Shown piece after piece: positions 1 to 7,303 of a DNA stretch of 24,113 nucleotides. Position 1 is the first letter of the stretch; each line of letters opens with the position of its first letter. The notes under the pieces are model-generated. The model saw nothing but the letters and a program-made list of their open reading frames with translations. It searched no databases and was not told where the DNA came from. The stretch is taken from the IMG/VR virus record IMGVR_UViG_3300032331_002042, positions 1-24,113 of that record. One strand, written 5' to 3'. Origin of the DNA: a virus. Both the position numbers and the translations under genes were made by a program.

Positions 1-1320
1 GGCAAGGTAGCGTACTTTCAACTGGGTGGCAGCACTTATGTGAATCTGTTGCCTGAGATCATGCCCATACTTGAGAAGTTTGACTATGATGTTGAGCTGG
101 ACGACCAACGGGACTACTCAAACACATTCAACTTTGAACAAGTGACTGAAACAAGTTTTGAACACGTGAAGTGGCCCAAAACACATCCAGCCGCAGGTGA
201 ACCCATTATGTTGCGTGACTATCAAGTGGGGATTGTCAACAACTTTCTGGCCAATCCACAATGCATACAAGAAGTGGCCACAGGTGCAGGCAAGACCATT
301 ATGACAGCAGCCTTGAGCAATGCTGTGGCACCGTATGGACGCTCAATCGTTATTGTGCCCAACAAGAGCTTGGTCACACAGACCGAAGCAGACTACAAGA
401 ACATGCAACAAGATGTTGGTGTGTACTTTGGTGACAGAAAAGAATACGGACGCACCCACACCATTTGCACATGGCAGAGCCTGAACAATCTCTTGAAAAA
501 CACCAAGGCCGGAGTAGGTGACTGCACCATAGGTGAGTTCCTGGAAGATGTGGTGTGTGTTATTGTGGACGAAGTACACATGGCCAAAGCAGATGCACTC
601 AAAACCTTGCTTACAGGTGTAATGGCTAGAGTGCCAATTCGCTGGGGGTTGACAGGAACTGTGCCCAAAGAGAAGTTTGAAAGCCAAGCACTACTGGTCA
701 GCCTTGGACCTGTGATTGGCAAGCTCAGTGCCAGCGAATTACAACAACAAGGTGTATTAGCCAACTGCCATGTCAACATCGTGCAACTGATTGATCATGT
801 GGAGTACAAAGACTATCAGAGCGAACTCAAGTACTTGTTGGAAGAGTCCGGACGACTAGACACCATGGCTGATCTTGTGCGTCAAGTAAACGAAACAGGC
901 AACACTCTTGTGTTGGTAGACCGTACCGAGTGCGGCAGGCAATTGGTTGCAAGACTGGGGGAAAAGGCAGTGTTTGTTTCGGGAGCAACCAAAGGAACAA
1001 AAAGGCAAGCAGAATATGATGAAGTGGCTGATGCAACCGATAAAATTATTGTGGCAACTTATGGCGTGGCTGCCGTGGGTATTAATATTCCTAGGATTTT
1101 TAATCTTGTGCTTGTTGAACCTGGCAAGAGTTTTGTGCGTGTCATCCAGTCAATTGGTCGTGGCATACGCAAAGCAGAAGACAAAGATCATGTTCAAATC
1201 TGGGACGTGACATCAACTTGTAAATTTGCCAAGCGGCACTTGACCAAGCGCAAACAGTTCTATAAAGAAGCCAACTATCCATTCACACAAGAAAAACTGG
1301 ATTGGATGAAAATAGGTTGA
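1..1320 (+). CDS. uvsW: UvsW-like DNA/RNA helicase, 5' partial
   Basis: The reading frame is open from base 1, so the true start lies left of the window; a GTG at 40 is internal. In T4, UvsW is a superfamily 2 helicase that unwinds R-loops and branched DNA, drives branch migration and helps switch the phage from origin-dependent to recombination-dependent replication. Visible motifs, in order: a Q-motif-like RDYQ segment near 217-228, Walker A ATGAGKT (277-297), a DEVH form of the DEAH box (568-579), a GLTGT motif III (near 646-660), and motif VI QSIGRGIR (1147-1170). About 439 residues are present against roughly 500 in T4, so only a short N-terminal part is missing. The next gene starts 33 bp downstream from its own promoter. 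Identification as an SF2 helicase is firm; UvsW in particular rests on the T4-like context and overall resemblance. Confidence 0.85.
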   Translation, partial: GKVAYFQLGGSTYVNLLPEIMPILEKFDYDVELDDQRDYSNTFNFEQVTETSFEHVKWPKTHPAAGEPIMLRDYQVGIVNNFLANPQCIQEVATGAGKTIMTAALSNAVAPYGRSIVIVPNKSLVTQTEADYKNMQQDVGVYFGDRKEYGRTHTICTWQSLNNLLKNTKAGVGDCTIGEFLEDVVCVIVDEVHMAKADALKTLLTGVMARVPIRWGLTGTVPKEKFESQALLVSLGPVIGKLSASELQQQGVLANCHVNIVQLIDHVEYKDYQSELKYLLEESGRLDTMADLVRQVNETGNTLVLVDRTECGRQLVARLGEKAVFVSGATKGTKRQAEYDEVADATDKIIVATYGVAAVGINIPRIFNLVLVEPGKSFVRVIQSIGRGIRKAEDKDHVQIWDVTSTCKFAKRHLTKRKQFYKEANYPFTQEKLDWMKIG

Positions 1321-1345
1321 CTTTTGTCTCAAAACTCTGTATTAT
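1317..1345 (+). promoter_or_regulatory. Sigma70-like promoter of the aminotransferase gene
   Basis: TTGACT (1317-1322) and TATTAT (1340-1345) are separated by 17 bp, close to the sigma70 consensus. The -35 box overlaps the uvsW stop codon. Normal spacing to +1 puts the transcript start at about 1352-1354, on the ATG of the next gene, so the mRNA would be leaderless. No Shine-Dalgarno sequence is visible, which agrees with that reading. A TATAAACA at 1343-1350 is one base from the T4 late consensus, so a late promoter is a weaker alternative. Confidence 0.5.
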
Positions 1346-1353
1346 AAACACTA

Positions 1354-2214
1354 ATGAAAATATCACACGACCCTTTACACATTCCCGAAGTTATCAACTA
1401 CATTGATACCTTGTTCCCTAAAATCAATTATCAAGAGTTGGTTGCATTGACCAACAAGGATTTGGATCTTGCCTGGCGTGCCTGGCTGCTTAATTCACCT
1501 CATCATCGGATATCAGGACTGGAAAAATTTCAGTACTCGGCGTTTTGTCCAGGAACAACAGATGTGTTTGGTGAATTTATATCACGCTACCCTGATCGAC
1601 GTGTGCGTGTGAGCCGCAGTGATTTTGTGTTGACGCCAATACTTGCACGAGCATATGATCGTGAACTGGTGTTTCTTGAAGATGATGTGTTGGACGAGCT
1701 TGATTGTGTGATAGCCAGTGTGCCATTTTCAGGCAATGGAACCATGATGCCTGGTTGGAACAACTTGCTGGATCAAGCTGATGAACTTAGGGTACCTGTG
1801 TTTATTGATGCTGCCTACTTTGGCATCAGTCATGACTTGCACTATCCACTTGATCGACCGTGCATAACTGACTTTGCGGTTAGCCTGAGTAAAAATCTAG
1901 CAGGTAACCCCTTGCGCCTGGGCATACGATTCACCAAAGACAACATTGATGATGGTGTGACTGCTGGCTTGCTGGGCAGTGACATTTTTGACAGACTGGG
2001 TGCTTACCTGAGTATTCAGTTGTTGCAAAAGTATCCGCATGCTTGGTTGATTGATCGACTGATGCCCATCAGCCAACAGGTGTGCGAACAGCTACAGTTG
2101 ACTCCTACCAAAACAGTGACCATTGGCATTGGTGGTGATGAGTATCGAGAAGATTTTTTAAGAGGAGACTTTGTTCGTGTTTGTATCACGCAAGAAATTT
2201 CTTCAAGATCTTGA
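1354..2214 (+). CDS. Fold-type-I PLP-dependent aminotransferase-like protein
   Basis: This 286-residue protein keeps the core landmarks of class I aminotransferases (aspartate aminotransferase fold). There is a PFSGNG turn (residues 124-129) where the family has its Asn-Pro-x-Gly loop. FIDAAYFG follows, with D152 (binds the PLP pyridine nitrogen) and Y155. SLSKNLAG carries the expected Schiff-base lysine K180, followed by RLG with R188 (PLP phosphate). RVCIT near residue 275 sits where the substrate-carboxylate arginine lies. It is about 100 residues shorter than typical family members (about 390), mostly at the N terminus, so the substrate pocket may be rebuilt or the dimer arrangement altered. 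The gene overlaps the following oxygenase gene, suggesting co-expression. Fold assignment is good; the substrate cannot be read from sequence. Confidence 0.7.
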   Translation: MKISHDPLHIPEVINYIDTLFPKINYQELVALTNKDLDLAWRAWLLNSPHHRISGLEKFQYSAFCPGTTDVFGEFISRYPDRRVRVSRSDFVLTPILARAYDRELVFLEDDVLDELDCVIASVPFSGNGTMMPGWNNLLDQADELRVPVFIDAAYFGISHDLHYPLDRPCITDFAVSLSKNLAGNPLRLGIRFTKDNIDDGVTAGLLGSDIFDRLGAYLSIQLLQKYPHAWLIDRLMPISQQVCEQLQLTPTKTVTIGIGGDEYREDFLRGDFVRVCITQEISSRS

Positions 2215-2815
2215 AGCAGTAGACTACATCAAATACAGCAACATCTCGGCTGATTGGTACACCATAGTCAAAGCCAGTGAACAGGCAGTGGTGGCCAATC
2301 CCACGCACTGGTGCTCTTTGGTTATAGATAAAAAAACGTTTGACTCATGGGACACACTGGGTGATGAATACATTGAGAGCATGCGCCAACATCGTGAATG
2401 GGGCTACACTCCTGAAAACACACGTTCGTGGGAAACCACCAGTACCAAACCACAAGTGATCATGTCATGGGAACAGGCCATAACTGATCAACTGCCATTG
2501 TTGCCTGGCGCCACCAGTAGACCCACCATGCAACAACCCGGCAATATCATGCCTTGGCACATGGATAGATTCTTTTACTTTAGACGCAATCATCCCCAAG
2601 GCGAACATGTTATTAGATTTTTAATCTTTATGAAAGACTGGGAAACAGGCCACATGCTACAAGCTGGCAACAGTATTTTGAGTCATTGGTCTGCAGGTGA
2701 TGTCATAGTATGGCATCCCAATAGATGGCACTTGTCTTTGAACGCAGGGTTCTCGGATAAATGGACCACAAATGTCACTGGCATTTTGAAAGAAGAAATA
2801 TGGATACAAAAATAA
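2177..2815 (+). CDS. 2OG-Fe(II) oxygenase-like protein
   Basis: Numbered from the upstream TTG at 2171, the protein has 214 residues. It shows a likely iron triad H130-x-D132 (in MPWHMDRFF) and H187 (in NRWHLSLNAG). K197 lies ten residues after the distal histidine, where 2-oxoglutarate-binding Arg/Lys is usually found. Such enzymes hydroxylate proteins, nucleic acids or small molecules using 2-oxoglutarate, O2 and Fe(II), and T4-like cyanophages often carry several. I prefer the GTG at 2177 because AGGAG (2163-2167) lies 9 bases before it; the TTG at 2171 has only a 3-base spacer. The gene overlaps the end of the aminotransferase gene in another frame. The substrate is unknown, and a cupin-type non-catalytic protein remains possible. 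Confidence 0.6.
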   Translation: MFVSRKKFLQDLEAVDYIKYSNISADWYTIVKASEQAVVANPTHWCSLVIDKKTFDSWDTLGDEYIESMRQHREWGYTPENTRSWETTSTKPQVIMSWEQAITDQLPLLPGATSRPTMQQPGNIMPWHMDRFFYFRRNHPQGEHVIRFLIFMKDWETGHMLQAGNSILSHWSAGDVIVWHPNRWHLSLNAGFSDKWTTNVTGILKEEIWIQK

Positions 2816-2816
2816 A

Positions 2817-3320
2817 ATGAGAATACTAACACTGGACCAAAACCGAGCATACGATTTAGATCACTTGCCTGAAGAAGTAGATGACATGCGATTTGCCATA
2901 CTGGACAATTCAAACCCACAAGAGCCAGACTATCACTTCATTCCACTAATCTTTTTAGAGAGCTTTAATGCACCTGCCTTGGTACTACGCATTGGAACCA
3001 ACACCATCAAGATGCCCATGGACTGGCAGGTGCTCATTGGTGAATCTGAAATAGGTGACTTGGAAGTGTTGCCCTTGACATCCATAAATGACCGTGGCTT
3101 TAGAGTATTTCAGTTCAACCCACTCACAAGTTTCAGACCCAGTTTTCCAGATATTGAAATCTTAGACGTGTATCACGAAGTGGCCTGGTATGCCCCCAAG
3201 CTCAAAAATGGACAGTTACTGGCTGTGCCCTTGAGCGATGATCCAGATCCTGACTGTGTGTACTTTGTGAAAGACGTCAGTCGCAACTGTGAGATAGTAG
3301 ACTACAACAAATCATGGTGA
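2817..3320 (+). CDS. Hypothetical protein, 167 aa
   Basis: ATG one base after the oxygenase stop, so it is almost certainly translated from the same transcript. The protein is acidic and soluble-looking, with no signal peptide or membrane segment and no catalytic motif I recognise. Notable stretches are MPMDWQVLIGESEIGDL in the middle and AWYAPKLKNGQLLAVPLSDD near the C terminus, which look like alternating beta strands. I have an impression of similar proteins in marine and freshwater T4-like phages but no named family, so no function is assigned. Confidence 0.75.
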   Translation: MRILTLDQNRAYDLDHLPEEVDDMRFAILDNSNPQEPDYHFIPLIFLESFNAPALVLRIGTNTIKMPMDWQVLIGESEIGDLEVLPLTSINDRGFRVFQFNPLTSFRPSFPDIEILDVYHEVAWYAPKLKNGQLLAVPLSDDPDPDCVYFVKDVSRNCEIVDYNKSW

Positions 3321-3323
3321 TAT

Positions 3324-3470
3324 ATGGCATATACCGAACCTCAAATATTTGAAATAATCAATCGTTTGGCCAAGATCTATTTGGAAAGTTATCCAGAAGA
3401 TCAGGCGGGACTAGAAAGATTCCTACGCTGGGCACACACTCAATATGGCTACAAGTATGGGAACTCTTAA
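3324..3470 (+). CDS. Small hypothetical protein, 48 aa
   Basis: A short frame starting 3 bases after the preceding stop (ATG 3324, TAA 3468-3470). The product begins MAYTEPQIFEIINRLAK, is predicted helical, and has aromatic residues and charges spread like a folded small protein. It fills the only gap between two clear genes and overlaps the start of the next gene by 14-26 bp, as is common in this genome. No function is recognised. A non-coding gap is the alternative, but the tight packing argues for a gene. Confidence 0.55.
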   Translation: MAYTEPQIFEIINRLAKIYLESYPEDQAGLERFLRWAHTQYGYKYGNS

Positions 3471-3756
3471 ACCAGGTGCCACTCTCATCTACGAACGTGT
3501 GGGCAATCAAGTGTATGCTCGTGAATCGGGTGCTGATCCCAGCACCAGACAACTCATAGGCTACGGATACGATCCTGTGACTGGTCATCACATTGATTAC
3601 GACAAGAGAACATCAGATGGCAGGCCCTTGGTTGATCATATTCAGGAAGACAAGATGTGGGGCGATATTCGGCGCCTGGCCCGGACCAATCCGGCTTTAC
3701 AAGACGCCTTGGAACGTGCTATAATGATATACAAACTAATCAAAGTGGACAAGTGA
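3457..3756 (+). CDS. Hypothetical protein, about 99 aa
   Basis: Begins MGTLKPGATLIYERVG; an in-frame ATG at 3445 would add MATS in front, and neither start has a clear Shine-Dalgarno sequence. A DPVTGHHIDYD segment is followed by a helical C terminus (ALQDALERAIMIYKLIK). The stop overlaps the GTG of the next gene (GTGA), which implies translational coupling to the probable clamp-loader subunit. It looks like a conserved small phage protein but I cannot name a family or role. Confidence 0.7.
   Translation: MGTLKPGATLIYERVGNQVYARESGADPSTRQLIGYGYDPVTGHHIDYDKRTSDGRPLVDHIQEDKMWGDIRRLARTNPALQDALERAIMIYKLIKVDK
3696..3725 (+). promoter_or_regulatory. Possible internal sigma70-like promoter before gp62
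   Basis: TTTACA (3696-3701) and a perfect TATAAT (3720-3725) are 18 bp apart, inside the 3' end of the preceding gene and about 28 bp before the GTG at 3753. The -10 match is exact and the -35 differs from consensus at one position. It lies in coding sequence, so chance is possible; it could boost the downstream gene. Confidence 0.3.
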
Positions 3757-4205
3757 GCGACAAACTAAACATTGCCAATGAGATGCGACAACTGGATCGC
3801 AAGAACAGAAACTTCTATCGCGATCTCACAGATGAAGAACGCAAGAAGTTTTCAAACTACCTCATGATTCGCTGGGCGTCATGTGTAGAGGGTTCGCGGG
3901 ACTTGCAAGAGTTTTATTTGATCTCCACCAACGAACGCTTGAACAAACACTTTTTCAATATTAACAAACACCCTGAACTGCAATGGTTGTGTGCCACAGC
4001 AGTGAGTCCAGACATGGGCACACCCAGACACAACTGGATCTCGCCCAAGAAGAAAGAAACCGGCGCAGGAGCAAGTGCCGTCAAAAAACAACTGGCAGAG
4101 TTATTTCCCACCTACAAAGAAGATGAATTAGCCATGCTGGCCTCAATGACCACAAAGAAAGAACTTGATCAATACATCCGAGACCATGGCCGAGACACTA
4201 AGTGA
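3753..4205 (+). CDS. 62: Probable clamp-loader small subunit (gp62-like)
   Basis: GTG start at 3753, in a GTGA overlap with the previous stop; the same frame is open further left, but that extension merely reads through the preceding gene. The product is about 150 residues, helical, with an FSNYLMIRWASC segment, a central LNKHFFNINKHPELQWL segment and a C-terminal helical region ending near DQYIRDHG. The layout resembles T4 gp62 (187 aa), which with gp44 loads the gp45 sliding clamp. This is recognition by pattern and context, not by catalytic motif, since gp62 has none. The gene before it is not a gp44-like ATPase, so the T4 order 45-44-62 is not kept here. Confidence 0.5.
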   Translation: MSDKLNIANEMRQLDRKNRNFYRDLTDEERKKFSNYLMIRWASCVEGSRDLQEFYLISTNERLNKHFFNINKHPELQWLCATAVSPDMGTPRHNWISPKKKETGAGASAVKKQLAELFPTYKEDELAMLASMTTKKELDQYIRDHGRDTK

Positions 4206-4875
4206 ACTCACTTGCGGCTACTGCAAGAAAACATTTCGTCGTGCAGAAAGTCTCGTGGTGCATCTGTGTGAGCCCAAACGCCGCAGATCAGAACGTGCAG
4301 AGCGTGGTGTTGAACTGGGCTTTCAATCCTACTTGAGATTTTATGAGATTGTGCAAGGTTCAGCTAGGCTCAAAACATTTGATGACTTTGCAGACTCACC
4401 GTACTACCGAGCCTTTGTAAAGTTTGGTAGATACTGTGTGGCCACTCGGGCCATCAATCCCAGACAGTTCACTGAGTGGTTGCTGAAACACAACAAAAAG
4501 ATTGACAACTGGGGCAGTGACAAAATCTACACTGAATACTTGCTGGACTATTTGAAAGTGGAAGCAGTGGCAGATGCATTGGCACGAGCAGTGGAGTTTG
4601 GCATAGACTGGAGTGAAAAACATTCAGCACCGCCACATGATTGCCTGCGTTACGGCAGTACACATGCCATGTGTCATGCCATCACAACCGGACGCATCAG
4701 TCCTTGGGTGATATACAACTGTGAGTCAGGACAGAAGTTTCTGGGTGAACTCACTGCTGACCAGGTCAGCATGATATGGCCTTACATAGATAGTGATGTG
4801 TGGCAAAAAAAATTCGCAGACTATACCGCAGACACAGAATACGCTAGAGAAATATTGAAACAAGCAGGATGGTAA
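4186..4875 (+). CDS. Zinc-finger-like hypothetical protein
   Basis: I use the ATG at 4186 because the product then begins just before the finger (MAETLSELTCGYCKKTF); an in-frame ATG at 4165 adds seven residues. The N terminus has C-x2-C, then H and C about 15 residues later (CGYCKKTFRRAESLVVHLC), a C2HC-type zinc knuckle followed by a basic patch, which suggests nucleic-acid or protein binding. The remaining 190 residues are helical with many aromatic residues and no recognised enzyme motif. It overlaps the gp62-like gene by 20 bp. T4 has the translational repressor gene regA at this place, but the length and sequence do not match RegA. Confidence 0.65.
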   Translation: MAETLSELTCGYCKKTFRRAESLVVHLCEPKRRRSERAERGVELGFQSYLRFYEIVQGSARLKTFDDFADSPYYRAFVKFGRYCVATRAINPRQFTEWLLKHNKKIDNWGSDKIYTEYLLDYLKVEAVADALARAVEFGIDWSEKHSAPPHDCLRYGSTHAMCHAITTGRISPWVIYNCESGQKFLGELTADQVSMIWPYIDSDVWQKKFADYTADTEYAREILKQAGW

Positions 4876-4876
4876 C

Positions 4877-5230
4877 ATGATAGGACACATTAGTCAAACT
4901 GGAAAATACATTGCAGTCACCGGCGGTGCTGGTAGTAATTATATCAACAACAGTAATTACATGGGGGTTGGACAATTACAATACAACACCAGCAATCAAC
5001 GATTAGAACTGTACAACGGCACCAGTTGGCAACCAATTAATCTGGGTCAGTACTATGTTGGACTGACTCCTGATGCTGAACTTTTGCTTGACTGGGTGAG
5101 TAAACGGCGTGATGAAGAAGTAGAAGCTCGACGCCTGGCTGAAGATTATCCTGCTGTGGCAGATGCTTTGGGTGCTGTTCGAGAAGCTGAACAACAATTG
5201 AAAACCATTGTGGCGCTGTGTAGAACATGA
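4877..5230 (+). CDS. Small protein with fibre-type N terminus and helical C terminus, 117 aa
   Basis: ATG one base after the previous stop. The first half is Gly/Asn-rich and contains GQLQYNTSNQRLELYNGTSW, a motif type common in phage fibre and head-fibre proteins (a beta hairpin ending in a tryptophan). The second half is a charged helix, roughly residues 65-117 (DEEVEARRLAEDYPAV and so on), able to form a coiled coil. It may be a small virion decoration or an attachment adaptor. The stop overlaps the start of the next gene (ATGA). Function is inferred only from composition. Confidence 0.6.
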   Translation: MIGHISQTGKYIAVTGGAGSNYINNSNYMGVGQLQYNTSNQRLELYNGTSWQPINLGQYYVGLTPDAELLLDWVSKRRDEEVEARRLAEDYPAVADALGAVREAEQQLKTIVALCRT

Positions 5231-5787
5231 GCGCAGACATTGACATTGATGTCCCGGATCGTAGTCGAATACTAGAACTGATTCGGCACACACCTGCTAG
5301 GCAAGTTGTGGATGGCAAGGTGCGTCGACACAATTCGGGTATCTACATCACAGACATTCCCCAAGATCCCGAACACGGCTGTGCAGCCATAGACTATGAA
5401 ACTGCAGAACAGCGTGGCTACTTCAAAATTGACTTGTTGAACATGAGTGTGTACCAGTTGATCCAGGATCCTGCACACTACGAAGCCATGTTGTCAGCCG
5501 TACCTCCATGGTCGAGGCTGTGGACTGATCGACCCTGGGCCAGTCAGTTGGTACACGTGGGCAATTATTTGGATTTGTTGGCCACAATGCAACCTGACTC
5601 CATACCCAGGATGGCTGCATTTATTAGCATAATTAGACCAGGCAAAGCATATTTGCAGAGAAAGCCCTGGGATCAAGTGTTTGCAGAAGTGTGGGACGGG
5701 GACGAATCGCGTGGGTATACGTTCAAGCGTAGCCACTCAATTTCCTATGCAGCCTTGGTGGCGTTACATATGAATCTTTTGAACTAA
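5227..5787 (+). CDS. Miniature DNA polymerase III alpha (DnaE)-like protein
   Basis: This 186-residue protein lines up, motif by motif and in order, with the catalytic core of C-family DNA polymerases. ADIDID (residues 3-8) matches the PD-x-D-x-D palm motif; D4 and D6 correspond to catalytic D401 and D403 of E. coli. RHNSG (34-38) matches the RHAGG loop. GYFKIDLLNM (64-73) matches GLVKFDFLGL, with D69 at the third catalytic aspartate (D555). IIRPGK (135-140) matches the fingers motif with RPG, and FKRSHSISYAAL (166-177) matches the NKSHAAAYAL motif. The PHP, beta-binding, OB and tau-binding regions are absent; the family norm is about 1,160 residues. It is coupled to the preceding gene by an ATGA overlap. 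It may be a working minimal palm, a regulator, or a non-catalytic relic that is still maintained. Confidence 0.7.
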   Translation: MSADIDIDVPDRSRILELIRHTPARQVVDGKVRRHNSGIYITDIPQDPEHGCAAIDYETAEQRGYFKIDLLNMSVYQLIQDPAHYEAMLSAVPPWSRLWTDRPWASQLVHVGNYLDLLATMQPDSIPRMAAFISIIRPGKAYLQRKPWDQVFAEVWDGDESRGYTFKRSHSISYAALVALHMNLLN

Positions 5788-6165
5788 TTAGTCTATTCTT
5801 CTCACCAAAGTGATGCTCTTTCTTTTGCTCTTTTTGCGAGCAATGTCTATTAGACTGCATACAGGGCCATGTAAGATTTCTAGATCTTTGTTTGAAAACG
5901 TCCTCAAAGTAAACTTGAATCGGTCCCAGTCACTGCGCAGGAATATATTGATGGGTATGCTACGATTGCTCTCCCACCACCAAGTGTTGGCCAATTCCAA
6001 GAATTCCAGCTTGTCTTGTTGTGTGAGCACAGCACCAAAGTCGTAGATGGTTGTGACTGCATCGTCTCTGTTCTGAACTACTCCAATATATTCATTGCTG
6101 GCGTACACGCACAGAGTTATAAAGGGGTATTTTTCAGCCAGTTTTTCAAAGATATTGTTACCCAT
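5788..6165 (-). CDS. Conserved-looking phage protein of unknown function, 125 aa
   Basis: A minus-strand gene whose stop abuts the stop of the DnaE-like gene. The product begins MGNNIFEKLAEKYPFITLCVYA and contains LELANTWWWESNRSIPINIFL and LEILHGPVCSLIDIARKKSKRKS. It is dense in aromatic residues with a basic C-terminal tail. I recall very similar proteins in environmental T4-like phages, always uncharacterised. There is no membrane segment or catalytic motif. The basic tail could bind nucleic acid. Its start codon lies inside the late promoter of the divergent gene at 6186, so strong late transcription there could affect its own expression. Confidence 0.75.
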   Translation of the reverse strand: MGNNIFEKLAEKYPFITLCVYASNEYIGVVQNRDDAVTTIYDFGAVLTQQDKLEFLELANTWWWESNRSIPINIFLRSDWDRFKFTLRTFSNKDLEILHGPVCSLIDIARKKSKRKSITLVRRID

Positions 6166-6170
6166 AAATA
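6163..6170 (+). promoter_or_regulatory. T4-type late promoter box
   Basis: CATAAATA, one base from the T4 late consensus TATAAATA, 15 bp before the ATG at 6186. GAGGA at 6177-6181 serves as Shine-Dalgarno. The first three bases are also the complement of the minus-strand gene's start codon. Confidence 0.55.
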
Positions 6171-6185
6171 CGTATCGAGGATCCT

Positions 6186-7265
6186 ATGTATTCAACCACC
6201 ATTTACTTATATCAACAAATTATTCGAGTATTATTGATTGATACCAGTGGTGGATATTTCACAGCGAGGTATGACCCAGTGTACGCAAAACAATTAACTG
6301 TCAACAAAGGTGTAGACAACGTCTTACTTTTTGAATTCATCAACCAAGATGAAAAACCTGTAAACATCACAGGCAGCACATTTCGATTTAGAATGCTGAA
6401 CCAAACTGGCGATAGACTCTTAATCGAAAAAGACATGACTATACTCAGCGCCAGTTTGGGTCGAGTAAAAGTTGTGCTGGACACAGCAGACACCATGGAA
6501 ATACTAGCACAGCCCGGCAGCTACAGCATTGAACGCACACAAGGAGACTATGTGCAGGCAGCATTTGTCAACGACAACGCCGGTGCTAGAGGCGATTGCA
6601 ACATTGTGGACTCAGTATTGCCACAATTCATTGCCAGCCAACCTGTCACTATTCCCACTATAAATGGCAAGAATTCCTGGCCACAACCTGGACCACAGAG
6701 CTGGCCAGACTGGGCACTGAATCCACAGCCGCTGAGCACTCATTATCTCACCGAATACTACTCAAGTTACATCAACACAACTGGTGCCAGCTTGACCACA
6801 ATCAAGTATGATCTTGTGCATTTTACCGGCACAATCAAAGCTCAGGCCGCACAGGATTATGAAGCACTGTGGGTAGATGTAACTGAAAGTCGAGAATTTT
6901 TTGATGAAACTGGTACCTTTTATTTGAACGTGGTGGGGTTTCATCCACTGATACGTTTGGGTATCAACAACAGCCAAGGTTATGGTGCCAGTGCCACTGC
7001 CACAGTAGTTGACGGTGTTGTGACTGGAGTATCAGTTACCAATGCGGGCACTGGCTATATGGCTGCACCTTGTGTTCAGTTGCTGGGCAACGGTGCTGGT
7101 GCCACAGCCGTTGGTGCACCGTTTGTTGGTCCAAGTGGCATTGGACAAATCACTGTGACCGATGGCGGATCGGGCTACTTGCCCTTGAACTTTGGCGGCA
7201 CTGAAGCACAGGCTGTGACTGTGCTGATCACCACTGGCTACGTTACCAATATTCTTTATCGTTAA
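6186..7265 (+). CDS. Tail fibre / baseplate-type structural protein
   Basis: A 359-residue protein with ATG preceded by GAGGA and a late-type promoter. After a hydrophobic start, residues about 35-120 (VNKGVDNVLLFEFINQD, then VNITGSTFRFRML) resemble the N-terminal beta domain of phage baseplate upper proteins (BppU type). The C-terminal third holds two copies of a glycine-rich motif ending in GTGY and GSGY (VTNAGTGYMAAP and VTDGGSGYLP, about 7035-7185), a repeat known from phage fibre-type proteins. No enzyme motif is seen. It is likely a late virion component near the tail tip. BppU relationship is inference from pattern. Confidence 0.6.
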   Translation: MYSTTIYLYQQIIRVLLIDTSGGYFTARYDPVYAKQLTVNKGVDNVLLFEFINQDEKPVNITGSTFRFRMLNQTGDRLLIEKDMTILSASLGRVKVVLDTADTMEILAQPGSYSIERTQGDYVQAAFVNDNAGARGDCNIVDSVLPQFIASQPVTIPTINGKNSWPQPGPQSWPDWALNPQPLSTHYLTEYYSSYINTTGASLTTIKYDLVHFTGTIKAQAAQDYEALWVDVTESREFFDETGTFYLNVVGFHPLIRLGINNSQGYGASATATVVDGVVTGVSVTNAGTGYMAAPCVQLLGNGAGATAVGAPFVGPSGIGQITVTDGGSGYLPLNFGGTEAQAVTVLITTGYVTNILYR

Positions 7266-7266
7266 C

Positions 7267-7281
7267 TGTTGCTTTGCAACA
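7267..7281 (+). other. Short perfect hairpin between structural gene and primase promoter
   Basis: TGTTGC and GCAACA form a 6-bp stem around a TTT loop, directly after the stop codon at 7263-7265. It has no T-run, so it is not a standard terminator. It overlaps the -35 box of the primase promoter and could be an operator or mRNA-end structure. Confidence 0.35.
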
Positions 7282-7297
7282 CAAACTCTGCTATACT
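7269..7297 (+). promoter_or_regulatory. Sigma70-like promoter for primase-helicase
   Basis: TTGCTT (7269-7274) and TATACT (7292-7297) are 17 bp apart. The -10 box ends six bases before the ATG at 7304, so transcription should begin at or next to that ATG, giving a leaderless mRNA. No Shine-Dalgarno sequence could fit. Confidence 0.5.
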
Positions 7298-7303
7298 GTA
7301 TAG

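Noticed and set aside
3657-3752. N-terminal extension of the gp62-like frame back to 3657
   Set aside because: The extension only reads through the preceding gene in another frame and looks non-protein-like; the GTG at 3753 in a GTGA overlap is the natural start.
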